The notes under the pieces: model-generated
Seen by the model: only the letters and a program-made list of their open reading frames with translations
The model's database searches: none
Told to the model about the DNA's origin: nothing
Shown: one piece after another, positions 34,978-43,481 of the stretch
How positions within the stretch are numbered: the stretch's first letter is position 1
Layout of the letters: every line of letters starts with the position of its first letter
Source of the DNA: Ramlibacter sp.
Lineage (GTDB): Bacteria; Pseudomonadota; Gammaproteobacteria; Burkholderiales; Burkholderiaceae_C
Direction: 5' to 3'
DNA: 51,299 nucleotides
NCBI GenBank assembly: GCA_014376765.1
Contig: JACMQX010000008.1
Coordinates: 1-51,299 of the forward strand
Made by a program: the position numbers and the translations under genes

Positions 34978-36489
34978 CTATTCTTCGACAAACGCCTCTT
35001 CGCGCTTGTTCTTCACCGCCGGCAGCAGCACGATGATGATCAGCACTGCGGCCGCAGCCAGCAGGCCGGCCGACAGGGGGCGTGTCACAAACACGCTCCA
35101 GTCGCCGCGCGACAGCAAGAGCGCGCGGCGCAGGTTCTCTTCCATCATCGGCCCCAGGATGAAGCCCAGCAACAGCGGCGCGGGCTCGCAACCGAGCTTG
35201 ATGAACAGGTAGCCAATGAACCCAAACGCCGCCACCATCCAGATGTCGAAGGTGTTGTTGTTGGTCGAGTACACGCCGACGGCGCAGAACAGCACAATCG
35301 CCGGGAACAGGAAACGATAGGGCACCGTCAGCAGCTTGATCCACATGCCGATCAGCGGCAGATTCAAAATCACCAGCATCAGGTTGCCGATCCACATCGA
35401 GGCGATCAGGCCCCAGAACAGTTGCGGATTGCTGGTCATGACCTGCGGGCCGGGCTGGATGTTGTGGATGGTCATGGCGCCCACCATCAGCGCCATCACG
35501 GCGTTGGGCGGGATGCCCAGCGTCAACAGCGGGATGAACGAAGTCTGCGCGCCGGCATTGTTCGCCGACTCGGGGCCAGCCACGCCGCGAATGTTGCCCT
35601 TGCCGAAGGCAATTTCACCCGGCTTGAGCTTGATTTTCTTCTCAAGCGTATAGGCCGCAAAAGCCGCCAGCAGGGCGCCGCCCCCCGGCAAGATGCCCAG
35701 GGCAGAGCCCAGTGCGGTCCCACGAAGCACGGCCGGCGCCATGTGCTTGAAGTCTTCCTTGGTCGGGAGCAGACCGCTGACCTTGGCTGTAAAAATCTCG
35801 CGCTCGTCTTCTGGCTGCGACAGGTTGGAGATGATTTCACCGTAGCCGAACACGCCCATGGCAATCACAACAAAGCCGATGCCGTCAGTCAGTTCCGGAA
35901 TGTCAAACGAGAAGCGCGCCACACCCGAGTTGACGTCCGTCCCCACCAGACCCATCAAGAGGCCCAGCACGATCATGGCAATCGCCTTGATCAGCGAACC
36001 CGAAGCCAGCACCACCGCGCCAATCAGGCCCAGGATCATCAGCGAGAAATATTCTGCCGGGCCGAACTTGAAAGCCAGTTCCGTCAGCGGCGGTGCAAAG
36101 GCAGCCAGGATAAGTGTGCCGACTGAGCCCGCAAAGAACGAACCCAGGCCGGCCGCGGCGAGCGCGGGCCCCGCCCTGCCCTGCCTTGCCATCTGGTAGC
36201 CGTCAATACAGGTCACGACCGATGAGGACTCGCCAGGCAGGTTTACCAGAATCGCCGTCGTCGAGCCGCCATACTGCGCGCCGTAGTAAATGCCGGCCAG
36301 CATGATGAGGGCCGAGACGGGAGGCAGCGCATAAGTCGCAGGCAGCAGCATGGCAATGGTGGCCACCGGCCCGATGCCGGGAAGCACGCCGATCAGTGTG
36401 CCCAACACGCAACCGATGAAGGCATACATGAGGTTGATGGGCGTGAACGCAACGCCAAAGCCAAGCGCGAGGTTTGAAAGCAGTTCCAT
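34978..36489 (-). CDS. tctA: Tripartite tricarboxylate transporter, large membrane subunit TctA
   Basis: This 503-residue protein has about 11-12 membrane helices and the TctA signature region (GVLPGIGPVATIAMLLPATY, then YYGAQYGGSTTAILVNLPGE). It is the main permease subunit that imports citrate or other carboxylates with a Bug-type TctC receptor. It lies 14 bp after tctB, forming a tctBA unit; a TctC gene is not adjacent. The nearest Bug receptor (31496-32467) is a candidate partner only. Charged residues at the C-terminus (KNKREEAFVEE) are cytoplasmic. Confidence 0.95.
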   Translation of the reverse strand: MELLSNLALGFGVAFTPINLMYAFIGCVLGTLIGVLPGIGPVATIAMLLPATYALPPVSALIMLAGIYYGAQYGGSTTAILVNLPGESSSVVTCIDGYQMARQGRAGPALAAAGLGSFFAGSVGTLILAAFAPPLTELAFKFGPAEYFSLMILGLIGAVVLASGSLIKAIAMIVLGLLMGLVGTDVNSGVARFSFDIPELTDGIGFVVIAMGVFGYGEIISNLSQPEDEREIFTAKVSGLLPTKEDFKHMAPAVLRGTALGSALGILPGGGALLAAFAAYTLEKKIKLKPGEIAFGKGNIRGVAGPESANNAGAQTSFIPLLTLGIPPNAVMALMVGAMTIHNIQPGPQVMTSNPQLFWGLIASMWIGNLMLVILNLPLIGMWIKLLTVPYRFLFPAIVLFCAVGVYSTNNNTFDIWMVAAFGFIGYLFIKLGCEPAPLLLGFILGPMMEENLRRALLLSRGDWSVFVTRPLSAGLLAAAAVLIIIVLLPAVKNKREEAFVEE

Positions 36490-36503
36490 TTTGTTGTTCC
36501 CTA

Positions 36504-36992
36504 TCAGCCGGTGATGAAGCTGGGCCAGACCTGGATCTGAAGCTTGAGCAGAATGATGAAGGCCAGGTAACTGCCGATGGCCAGCACGGTGGCCAGGATC
36601 AGCACGTCACGCAGCTTGAAGCGCTCGCCCGCCAGGCTTGCGACGATGGTCAGCGCATAAATGGCGGCAATAAGGCCCATGGCAGGCACCTTGATGCTGG
36701 GCAGGCCAGCCAGCAGCACGCCGAACAGCAGGTTGGCGCCAATGATGTAGCCCAGCGGCTTCCAGGCCCATTTTCCGATCGGGTCGCCGTTTTCGGTCTC
36801 CACAACAAGGGAGTAGAACATCACCACAACCCCCAGCACGGCCAGCAGGATGCCCAGCATGAGCGGGAAGTAGCCCGGGCCCATCCTGGCCCCCTGGCCC
36901 ACGCTGTAGGTCGTGGCACCCCAGGCAAAGGCGGTGCCCATGGCGCTGAACATGACGCCCGAGAAGAAGTCCTTCTGGCTTTTGATTTTCAT
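36504..36992 (-). CDS. tctB: Tripartite tricarboxylate transporter, small membrane subunit TctB
   Basis: This 162-residue protein has four membrane helices in the TctB pattern, starting MKIKSQKDFFSGVMFSAMGT and containing GPGYFPLMLGILLAVLGVVV. It is the small permease subunit paired with TctA, whose gene follows after 14 bp. The start ATG at 36992 has GGAGA 6 nt upstream, but that site is in the 3' arm of an 8-bp hairpin (36999-37048), so translation may be controlled by RNA structure. The upstream gene on the same strand is the GspE-like ATPase. Confidence 0.93.
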   Translation of the reverse strand: MKIKSQKDFFSGVMFSAMGTAFAWGATTYSVGQGARMGPGYFPLMLGILLAVLGVVVMFYSLVVETENGDPIGKWAWKPLGYIIGANLLFGVLLAGLPSIKVPAMGLIAAIYALTIVASLAGERFKLRDVLILATVLAIGSYLAFIILLKLQIQVWPSFITG

Positions 36993-36998
36993 TCGTGG

Positions 36999-37048
36999 TC
37001 TCCGCGAAAAATGGCTTCGGTCCCGGATTGTCCCGGCACCCGCGGAGA
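36999..37048 (-). promoter_or_regulatory. tctB leader hairpin that includes the ribosome binding site
   Basis: A perfect 8-bp stem (CGCGGAGA on the minus strand at 36999-37006, with its complement at 37041-37048) encloses a 34-nt loop holding two CCGGGAC direct repeats. The GGAGA Shine-Dalgarno sequence of tctB (36999-37003) is within the stem, so the leader could fold to hide it. No known riboswitch was recognised. Confidence 0.5.
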
Positions 37049-37092
37049 GAACGACTGTGGATTTTGCTTACAGGGTAGGTACTGACTCGCAC

Positions 37093-37118
37093 CTGACACA
37101 AAAAGCTTTATTTGTCAG
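37093..37118. promoter_or_regulatory. 26-bp palindrome at the gspE-like stop codon
   Basis: Starting CTGACA and ending TGTCAG with a central AAAGCTTT, this is an imperfect palindrome that covers the stop codon of the GspE-type gene, upstream of tctB. It lacks a T-run on the minus strand, so it is more likely an operator than a terminator. Confidence 0.35.
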
Positions 37119-38920
37119 TCCATCGGCGGCGTGGCCGTCAGGATCTCTTCGGCAGTGGTCAGCCCTTCAGCCACGCGCAGGGCGCCGGCCAGTCGAAGTG
37201 GCCGCATGCCGTCGGCAACGGCCTGGCGGCGCAGCGCGTCGATGCTGGGCTCCTGGTTCACCTTGGCCTTGAAGGCCTCGGTAATGGTCAGCAGTTCATA
37301 CAAGCCCATGCGGCCCATGAAGCCCGTCATGCGGCAGTCAACGCAGCCGGCCGGTTTGTAGGGCCGGTAGCCGCCATTGATCTTCCAGGGTTTGACGATC
37401 TCGGCCAGCGCCTCGCGCGAGGCCTCTTCGTCAAGGACCTTGCACTGCTTGCACAAAGTGCGCACCAGGCGCTGCGCCAGCACACCCAGCATGGTGGCGT
37501 TGATGAGGTAGGCCGGCACGCCCAGCTCCATCATCCGGGTGATGGCCGAGGGCGCATCGTTGGTATGCAGGGTCGAGAACACCAGGTGGCCGGTGAGCGC
37601 CGCCTGGATCGCCATGTCGGCCGTGGCGAGATCCCGGATTTCACCCACCATGATGATGTCCGGGTCCTGCCGCATCAGTGCCCGCAGGCCTTCGGCGAAA
37701 CCAAAGTCCAGCTGCGTCTGGACCTGCGTCTGGTTGAAGGAGGGCTCGATCATCTCGATCGGGTCTTCAATCGTGCTGACGTTGACCTCTTCCGTGGCAA
37801 CGCGCTTGAGCGTGGAATACAGCGTGGTGGTCTTGCCGGCGCCCGTCGGCCCGGTCACGAGGATGATGCCGTAGGGGCGTTTGACCAGCGTCTCCCAGCG
37901 GTCAGCGTCGTGTTTGGAAAAGCCCAGCGCGTCCAGGTCCTTGACGGCGGTGTCGGGGTCGAAGATCCGCATCACCATCTTCTCGCCGAAGGCTGTGGGC
38001 AAGGTCGACAGGCGCATTTCAATTTCTTCGCCGCGCGGGTTGCGGGTCTTGATGCGGCCGTCCTGCGGCCGGCGCTTTTCCATGATGTCCATGCGGCCCA
38101 GCAGCTTGATGCGCGCCGTCATGGCCTGCAGCACGCTCATCGGCATCTGGTAGACCGGGTGCAGCACGCCGTCAATGCGAAAGCGGATCACGCCCTGCTC
38201 GCGCCGCGGCTCCAGGTGGATGTCGCTGGCGCGTTGGTCAAAGGCGTACTGCCAGAGCCAGTCCACCACCTGCACCACGCCCTGGTCATTGGCGTCCAGC
38301 TGCTTGTTGCTCTTGCCCAGTTCGACCAGCTGCTCAAAACTGGCGCCGCCGTTGGCGCTGCCTGATTTTTGCGCGGCCCGCACCGACTTGGCCAGCGCAA
38401 AGAATTCGGCCGTGAAGCGGTGAATGTCCTGCGGATTGGCCACCACGCGCCGCACGCTGCGGCGCGACTGGCGCTCCACTTCGTCAACCCAGTCGATGAG
38501 AAAGGGCTCGGCTGTCGCAATGACGACTTCAGTGGGCGTAACCTGCACCGGAAGCACCTTGTGGCGCTCGGCATAGGCAGCGCTCATGGTGTCGGAGACC
38601 TTGCCCACATCCACCTTGAGCGGGTCGATGCGCAGGTAGGCCAGCCCGGCGCGGCCGGCCAGCCACTGGGTCAGGCTTTCAATATCCAGGTGCTTGCCGT
38701 CGCTCACACGTTGCATGGCCACACTGGCCAGGCGCACCAGCGGATGCTGCGCGCTCTCGGCCTGCGTGAGCCGGGCCACAGTGCGCTTCATTTCCTCGGG
38801 CGAAATCACGCCGTCTGTGCTCAGCCATTCAACCACGCGCCGCCAGTCGAGGGGGCCGCTGAAAGCAGATTTGGCCAACGAAGGGTTGCCTTGGGGTTTG
38901 GGGGGCAGTACAGCGCTCAT
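37115..38920 (-). CDS. GspE/PilB-family secretion ATPase
   Basis: From the ATG at 38920 this is a 601-residue hexameric-type secretion ATPase. It has an N-terminal MshEN-like region (about 60-175), an Asp-box region with ASDIHLEP (231-238), Walker A GPTGAGKT (357-364), DPDIIMVGEIRDL as Walker B, and a C-terminal zinc region (LCKQC...GCVDC). It would power type II secretion or type IV pilus assembly, but no other secretion or pilus gene is adjacent. It overlaps the upstream spermidine-synthase-like gene by four bases (ATGA). An in-frame start 17 codons further upstream was rejected for this overlap. Confidence 0.9.
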   Translation of the reverse strand: MSAVLPPKPQGNPSLAKSAFSGPLDWRRVVEWLSTDGVISPEEMKRTVARLTQAESAQHPLVRLASVAMQRVSDGKHLDIESLTQWLAGRAGLAYLRIDPLKVDVGKVSDTMSAAYAERHKVLPVQVTPTEVVIATAEPFLIDWVDEVERQSRRSVRRVVANPQDIHRFTAEFFALAKSVRAAQKSGSANGGASFEQLVELGKSNKQLDANDQGVVQVVDWLWQYAFDQRASDIHLEPRREQGVIRFRIDGVLHPVYQMPMSVLQAMTARIKLLGRMDIMEKRRPQDGRIKTRNPRGEEIEMRLSTLPTAFGEKMVMRIFDPDTAVKDLDALGFSKHDADRWETLVKRPYGIILVTGPTGAGKTTTLYSTLKRVATEEVNVSTIEDPIEMIEPSFNQTQVQTQLDFGFAEGLRALMRQDPDIIMVGEIRDLATADMAIQAALTGHLVFSTLHTNDAPSAITRMMELGVPAYLINATMLGVLAQRLVRTLCKQCKVLDEEASREALAEIVKPWKINGGYRPYKPAGCVDCRMTGFMGRMGLYELLTITEAFKAKVNQEPSIDALRRQAVADGMRPLRLAGALRVAEGLTTAEEILTATPPMD

Positions 38921-39675
38921 GGAATCTGTGGTTTGAACACCCGCAGCCATTTGGACGCGGGCAAGGCCCATTGAGTTTGGACGTTTTCAGCTCGTTCGGC
39001 AAGCTCGGCACGTTTGGGCCGCGTCGGTGTGCGCTGGGCCAGCACCACCGTGTTGCCCTCGCGGGTGGGTTTGAAGGCCCAGACCGAGTCTGCGCCGAAG
39101 GCCGCCGCTATTTTCTCCAGGCTTTTTTCATAGCTGGACGAGCGGCCGAACAGGTTCACCGTCATGCAGCCGTCTTCTGTCAGCAGGCGCCGGCAGTCGG
39201 CGTAGAAAGCCGCGCTGTCCAGCACCGGTGCTGCTGCTTCATGGTCATACAGGTCCACCTGCAGCGCGTCCACCGTGCCGTGCCAGTGCGGGTGCGCCGC
39301 CACCAAGGCTGCGTCACCCAGCACCACCTGCAGGCGCGGCGCGTCCGGCGGCAGCTTGAACCACAGGCGGCAGGCGGCGACCACCTGCGGGTTGATCTCG
39401 ATGGCCGTCGCGCGCATCTTCAACTTCTTGTAGCAGAACTTGGTCAGGGTGCCCGCGCCCAGACCCAGCTGCATGGCGTGGCGTGAGGGGACAGTAGCCG
39501 GGTCCATGAACATCAGCCAGGCCATCATGCGCTGCACATATTCCAGCTCGATCTCATAGGGCTTGTCCATCAGCATGGAGCCCTGGATCCACACCGTTCC
39601 CAGGTGCAGGTAGCGGATGTCGCCATAGTCGGAAAAGTTGACTTCGGGCAGTGCGGCGGTCTTGGGCTTGCTCAT
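38917..39675 (-). CDS. Spermidine synthase-fold protein (polyamine aminopropyltransferase-like methyltransferase)
   Basis: This 252-residue Rossmann-fold protein has QLGLGAGTLTKFCYKKL (SAM/decarboxy-SAM loop) and ATAIEINPQVVAAC. The acceptor-site segment VDLYDHEAAAPVL stands where true spermidine synthases have a catalytic aspartate pair. It belongs to the spermidine-synthase-like group, often without proof of polyamine activity. Its stop overlaps the GspE-like ATPase start (ATGA), so translation is coupled. That pairing is unusual and hints at a shared but unknown task. The substrate is uncertain. Confidence 0.85.
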   Translation of the reverse strand: MSKPKTAALPEVNFSDYGDIRYLHLGTVWIQGSMLMDKPYEIELEYVQRMMAWLMFMDPATVPSRHAMQLGLGAGTLTKFCYKKLKMRATAIEINPQVVAACRLWFKLPPDAPRLQVVLGDAALVAAHPHWHGTVDALQVDLYDHEAAAPVLDSAAFYADCRRLLTEDGCMTVNLFGRSSSYEKSLEKIAAAFGADSVWAFKPTREGNTVVLAQRTPTRPKRAELAERAENVQTQWALPASKWLRVFKPQIP

Positions 39676-39727
39676 TCGGGGCTTATTGTGACGCTATCCT
39701 CGGTGCATGCTTTTTTCTGGAAACGAC

Positions 39728-40543
39728 ATGAACACCGAAGCCGTCTGGACCTTCATCACCACGCAGGGCGTGGATTTTGGAATGAAGGCGCTGGGGGCCA
39801 TTGCCGCCTGGTTCATCGGCCGCTGGCTGATCGGCGTTCTCAAGCGTGTGATCGGCGCCGCGCTCAAGCGCAGCAGCCGGATGGACGCAACGCTCACCCA
39901 CTACCTGATGGCCATCCTCGGGGTGGTGCTGAACATCCTGCTGCTGCTCGCGGTGCTGGACATTTTCGGCGTAAAGACCACCTCCTTTGCCGCGCTGCTG
40001 GCTGGCGCGGGCCTGGCCATCGGCACGGCCTGGGGCGGGCTGCTCACGCACTTTGCGGCCGGCGTGTTCATGCAGGTGCTGCGGCCCTACAAGGTCGGGG
40101 ACCTGGTGATGCTGAGCGGGATAACGGGCCATGTAAAGGAACTCGGCCTTTTTGGCACAACAGTGGTCACGGCTGACAATGTGACCGTGCTCATCGGCAA
40201 TAACAAGGTGTTCTCTGATGCGATTCACAACTACAGCATGCTGGAGCACCGCCGGGTGGACTGCACCGCCAAAATCGCCCACAGCGTGAATGTGCAGGAG
40301 GCGATGGACAAGCTCAAAGCGGCCGTTGCGCTGGTGCCCCACGTGATGCAGAACCCGCCACCGGCGGTGGAGATTTTGTCTTTCACCCCGGAAGGTCCGT
40401 TGCTGGGTGTACGGCCTTATGCCTCCTGTGAGTTTTACAACCAGGTGCAGGCCGACACCAACCGGGCGATCGTGGACACGTTTGCGAAAGCCGGTTACCC
40501 GGTGCCTGAAACGCCAATGGCGCATCGGGCGGTCACGGTTTAA
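39728..40543 (+). CDS. mscS: MscS-family mechanosensitive ion channel
   Basis: This 271-residue protein has three N-terminal membrane helices, including the pore segment GLAIGTAWGGLLTHFAAGVF (glycine/alanine-rich TM3). The cytoplasmic beta and alpha/beta domains follow, with RPYKVGDLV. It opens on membrane tension to release solutes. The ATG at 39728 is preferred to one 7 codons upstream because GGAAACG lies just before it. It is convergent with tatD, the stops sharing TTAA (40540-40543). Confidence 0.93.
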   Translation: MNTEAVWTFITTQGVDFGMKALGAIAAWFIGRWLIGVLKRVIGAALKRSSRMDATLTHYLMAILGVVLNILLLLAVLDIFGVKTTSFAALLAGAGLAIGTAWGGLLTHFAAGVFMQVLRPYKVGDLVMLSGITGHVKELGLFGTTVVTADNVTVLIGNNKVFSDAIHNYSMLEHRRVDCTAKIAHSVNVQEAMDKLKAAVALVPHVMQNPPPAVEILSFTPEGPLLGVRPYASCEFYNQVQADTNRAIVDTFAKAGYPVPETPMAHRAVTV

Positions 40544-41382
40544 ATTGAGAAAGACAGCAAAGGACCGACCTTAGGCAATGCAGCAACCGTGTTGCGCATC
40601 GCCGCCTCACGTAACTCAGCCTCATCGATTCCGCGCAACTGCGCCAGCACGTGTGCAATACGCGGCAGTTCCGCCGGTGAATTCAGCGCCTGTGGCGCGC
40701 CCGCATCGCGTTCGGCCGCCGTCTTGTACAGCCAGTGCGGCGGGATGTCGGGCGAGTCGGTCTCCAGCACAAGGGACTTTAGCGGCAAGCTTTGCGCCAG
40801 GCGCCGGATCTGGAGCGACCGTTCATAGGTCACTGTCCCGCCAAAGCCGAGCTTGAAGCCCAGGTCTACAAATGCCCGTGCCTGCTGGTCGCTGCCGTTG
40901 AAGGCGTGGCCAATGCCCTGCACGTCAATACGGCGCAACTCCTTGAGCAGCTTGTCGGCCGAGCGCCGTACATGCAGGATCACCGGCAACCCATGCTTTC
41001 GGGCAAGCTTGAGCTGCTCGCGGTACAGGTGTTCCTGGTGCGCAGCGTCAAGGCCCTCAACGAAATAGTCCAGCCCGATCTCGCCCACCGCCACCAGGCG
41101 CGGGTCATCCCGATGCTGCGTCAACGCTGCGTCCAGGCGGGTCAGGTCATCCTCAGTTGCGCGGCCGGTGCATAGGGGGTGGATACCCAGGGCATAGCTG
41201 TCACCAAAGCGGTGGGCCAGGCTGCGCACTGCGTCGAAGTTGCCCACCTCCACGGCGGGGATCACGCAGTGGCCCACGCCGGCTTCACGGGCGCGTTCGC
41301 GCATCGCGTCCCGTCCGGTGTCCATTCCACCGGCAAATTCCGGTGCGTCAAGATGGCAATGCGTGTCGATCCAGAAGCTCAT
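40540..41382 (-). CDS. tatD: TatD-family metal-dependent DNase/hydrolase
   Basis: From the ATG at 41382 the product is 280 residues, starting MSFWIDTHCHLD with the HxH metal ligands (His8, His10). GEIGLDYF, PVILHVRRSADK and LVLETDSPDIPP carry the other conserved residues of the TatD/YcfH amidohydrolase group. Members are 3'-5' exonucleases or hydrolases of unknown substrate; this one may be the YjjV/YcfH type. An earlier in-frame ATG (12 codons upstream) falls in a hairpin and is less likely. Confidence 0.93.
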   Translation of the reverse strand: MSFWIDTHCHLDAPEFAGGMDTGRDAMRERAREAGVGHCVIPAVEVGNFDAVRSLAHRFGDSYALGIHPLCTGRATEDDLTRLDAALTQHRDDPRLVAVGEIGLDYFVEGLDAAHQEHLYREQLKLARKHGLPVILHVRRSADKLLKELRRIDVQGIGHAFNGSDQQARAFVDLGFKLGFGGTVTYERSLQIRRLAQSLPLKSLVLETDSPDIPPHWLYKTAAERDAGAPQALNSPAELPRIAHVLAQLRGIDEAELREAAMRNTVAALPKVGPLLSFSI

Positions 41383-41396
41383 CGCCAAATGATGCC

Positions 41397-41417
41397 TGAT
41401 GGCGCGGCCCGCCATCA
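41397..41417. promoter_or_regulatory. 8-bp dyad in the tatD/protease divergent region
   Basis: TGATGGCG (41397-41404) pairs with CGCCATCA (41410-41417) around a 5-nt loop, 15-35 bp upstream of the tatD start. An AT-rich tract (TATATAAA near 41457-41464) and a CCGTGA duplicate (41465-41470, 41473-41478) follow and may hold the promoter of the protease operon. Confidence 0.45.
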
Positions 41418-41526
41418 AAGTCCCTGGTCACGCAGTGGCCCCGGAAGATACGCAAATATATAAACCGTGATACCGTGACAACGCAATAAAGAGACGCCTT
41501 TCAACCCTTGCTTCACAGGTGAACGG

Positions 41527-42432
41527 ATGCGCAGGACAGCCCTCTACAGCCGCTCTGGCAGGCCAGCCGCACAGGCGCCCATGCCCGCAGTCCAGACCGC
41601 CGGCCCCATCCGCTCCGCGCTCAGCCGCATCTCCCCCTCCAGCCCCCGCGTTCTGTGGAGCGCCATCGCACTGCTGGCCATGCTTCTGGCGCTCAGCCTG
41701 TCGCTGTCGCTCAGGCCAGGCGCGCGCAAACTCACCCAGGAAGACATCGACAAGGCCGTCCTGCACACGCTGAACAACAACGTGTTGCCCTCAGCCGCCT
41801 CCAAAGCCTATGAAAAGATCAGCGCTTCGGTGGTCCGGGTCGTGAGCTACAGCAAGGCGCTGGACAAGAATGGCAAGGAAACAGACCAGGAAGTCGAGCG
41901 CGGCGTGGGCACCGGCGTGGTCATCGTCGACAAAGGCGTGATCCTCACCAACCTGCACGTGGTGTCTGGCGCGCAGACCATCAAGGTCACCTTCTCTGAC
42001 GGGCTTGAATCCCTGGCCACCATCACCGGCGTGCAGGCCGAAAACGACCTGGCCGTCCTGCAGGCGCAGAAGATTCCCGACGACATGATCGCCGCCACCA
42101 TGCGCTCCACCGGCGACCTGATGCCCGGCGACCAGGTCGTGGCGGTGGGCTTTCCTTTTGGCATTGGCCCATCAGCATCCGCAGGCATCGTGTCAGGCCT
42201 CAAGCGCTCGTTCCGCTCGCCCGAGGGCAAGCAGGAAATGAGAAACCTCATCCAGTTCGACGCTGCCGCCAACCCTGGCAATTCGGGCGGCCCGCTGGTC
42301 ACCATGGACGGCGAGGTGGTGGGGATCGTCACCGCCATCCTGAACCCCACTTCGGCGCGCACCTTCATCGGCATCGGCTTTGCAGTGCCGATCGAGAACG
42401 CAGCGGCGGCGGCCGGCCTGCCGCCGTTCTGA
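41527..42432 (+). CDS. Membrane-anchored trypsin-like (S1C/HtrA-type) protease without PDZ domain
   Basis: The 301-residue protein has a basic N-terminus and one membrane helix (about 42-62, VLWSAIALLAMLLALSLSLS). The HtrA catalytic triad follows: His144 (LTNLHVVSG), Asp174 (AENDLAVLQ) and Ser253 (NPGNSGGPLV). No PDZ domain follows, so it is shorter than DegP/DegS. The active site faces the periplasm, as an anchored envelope protease. It is the first gene of the run protease-moxR-DUF58-VWA, 33 bp before moxR. Its target may be one of the VWA partners; this is inference. Confidence 0.9.
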   Translation: MRRTALYSRSGRPAAQAPMPAVQTAGPIRSALSRISPSSPRVLWSAIALLAMLLALSLSLSLRPGARKLTQEDIDKAVLHTLNNNVLPSAASKAYEKISASVVRVVSYSKALDKNGKETDQEVERGVGTGVVIVDKGVILTNLHVVSGAQTIKVTFSDGLESLATITGVQAENDLAVLQAQKIPDDMIAATMRSTGDLMPGDQVVAVGFPFGIGPSASAGIVSGLKRSFRSPEGKQEMRNLIQFDAAANPGNSGGPLVTMDGEVVGIVTAILNPTSARTFIGIGFAVPIENAAAAAGLPPF

Positions 42433-42465
42433 TTTTTTCTTTCCGAACCAGCGAGACAACACAGC

Positions 42466-43479
42466 ATGAGCATGGACCCGACGACCCAACAAGACAGTGA
42501 TACCGGCAAGCTGATGGAGCAGATCCTCTACGAGGTCAAGCGTGTGGTGGTGGGGCAGGACAGGTTCCTTGAGCGCGTCATGGTCGCCATCCTGGCGCAA
42601 GGCCATCTGCTGGTGGAAGGCGTGCCCGGCCTGGCCAAGACGCTCACCATCAAGACCCTGGCCGACACCGTCACCGGCCAGTTCAAGCGCATCCAGTTCA
42701 CGCCCGACCTGGTGCCGGCCGACCTGGTGGGCACCCGCGTCTACAACCAGAGGACCGGCGAGTTCAGCACCTCTCTGGGCCCGGTGTTCACCAATTTGCT
42801 GCTGGCCGATGAAATCAACCGCGCGCCGGCCAAGGTGCAAAGCGCGCTGCTGGAAGTGATGCAGGAGCGCCAGGTGACGATTGCGGGCGAGACCCACAAA
42901 GTGCCCAGCCCCTTTCTCGTCATGGCCACGCAGAACCCGATCGAGACCGAGGGCACCTACCCGCTGCCCGAGGCACAGGTCGATCGTTTCATGATGAAGG
43001 TGCTGGTGGACTACCCGACCGATGAAGAAGAGTTCGTCATCGTCGAGCGGGTAATCGGCCCGCCGGTGACCGTGTCACGCGTTGCCACCACCGAGCAACT
43101 GGCCGCGCTGCAGCGCGAATGCCGCCGCGTGTATGTGGATCCTTCGCTGGTGCAGTATGCGGTGAAACTGGTGTCGGCCACGCGCACGCCGGAGAAGCAC
43201 GGGCTCAAGGATCTGTCGCGCTTCATCACGTTTGGGGCAAGCCCCCGCGCCACCATCGGGTTGACGGAAGGTGCGCGGGCCCTGGCGATGCTGCGCGGGC
43301 GCACTTACGCCTTGCCCGAAGACATGACTGACCTTGTGCCCGACGTGTTCCGCCACCGGTTGGTGCTGTCGTATGAGGCGCTGTCTGAGGGCTTGAGCGC
43401 GGATGCGATCACCGCCAAGATCATGGCGAAGATTCCTGCGCCGGCCAAGCCTTTGCAACACGAGAAACTGGCGGCCTGA
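42466..43479 (+). CDS. MoxR-family AAA+ ATPase
   Basis: This 337-residue AAA+ protein has Walker A GVPGLAKT (52-59), Walker B LLADEINR (112-119) and the family run TQNPIETEGTYPLPEAQVDR. MoxR ATPases act as chaperones that insert metals or build protein complexes with VWA partners. DUF58 and VWA genes follow directly (2 bp and 29 bp gaps). The product is cytoplasmic. The start ATG follows a GCGAGA-type site. Confidence 0.95.
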   Translation: MSMDPTTQQDSDTGKLMEQILYEVKRVVVGQDRFLERVMVAILAQGHLLVEGVPGLAKTLTIKTLADTVTGQFKRIQFTPDLVPADLVGTRVYNQRTGEFSTSLGPVFTNLLLADEINRAPAKVQSALLEVMQERQVTIAGETHKVPSPFLVMATQNPIETEGTYPLPEAQVDRFMMKVLVDYPTDEEEFVIVERVIGPPVTVSRVATTEQLAALQRECRRVYVDPSLVQYAVKLVSATRTPEKHGLKDLSRFITFGASPRATIGLTEGARALAMLRGRTYALPEDMTDLVPDVFRHRLVLSYEALSEGLSADAITAKIMAKIPAPAKPLQHEKLAA

Positions 43480-43481
43480 AA

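Noticed and set aside
34717-35036. Two small frames in the gap between the chaperone and tctA
   Set aside because: No convincing ribosome sites, and one runs antisense into the tctA 3' end; no composition signal.
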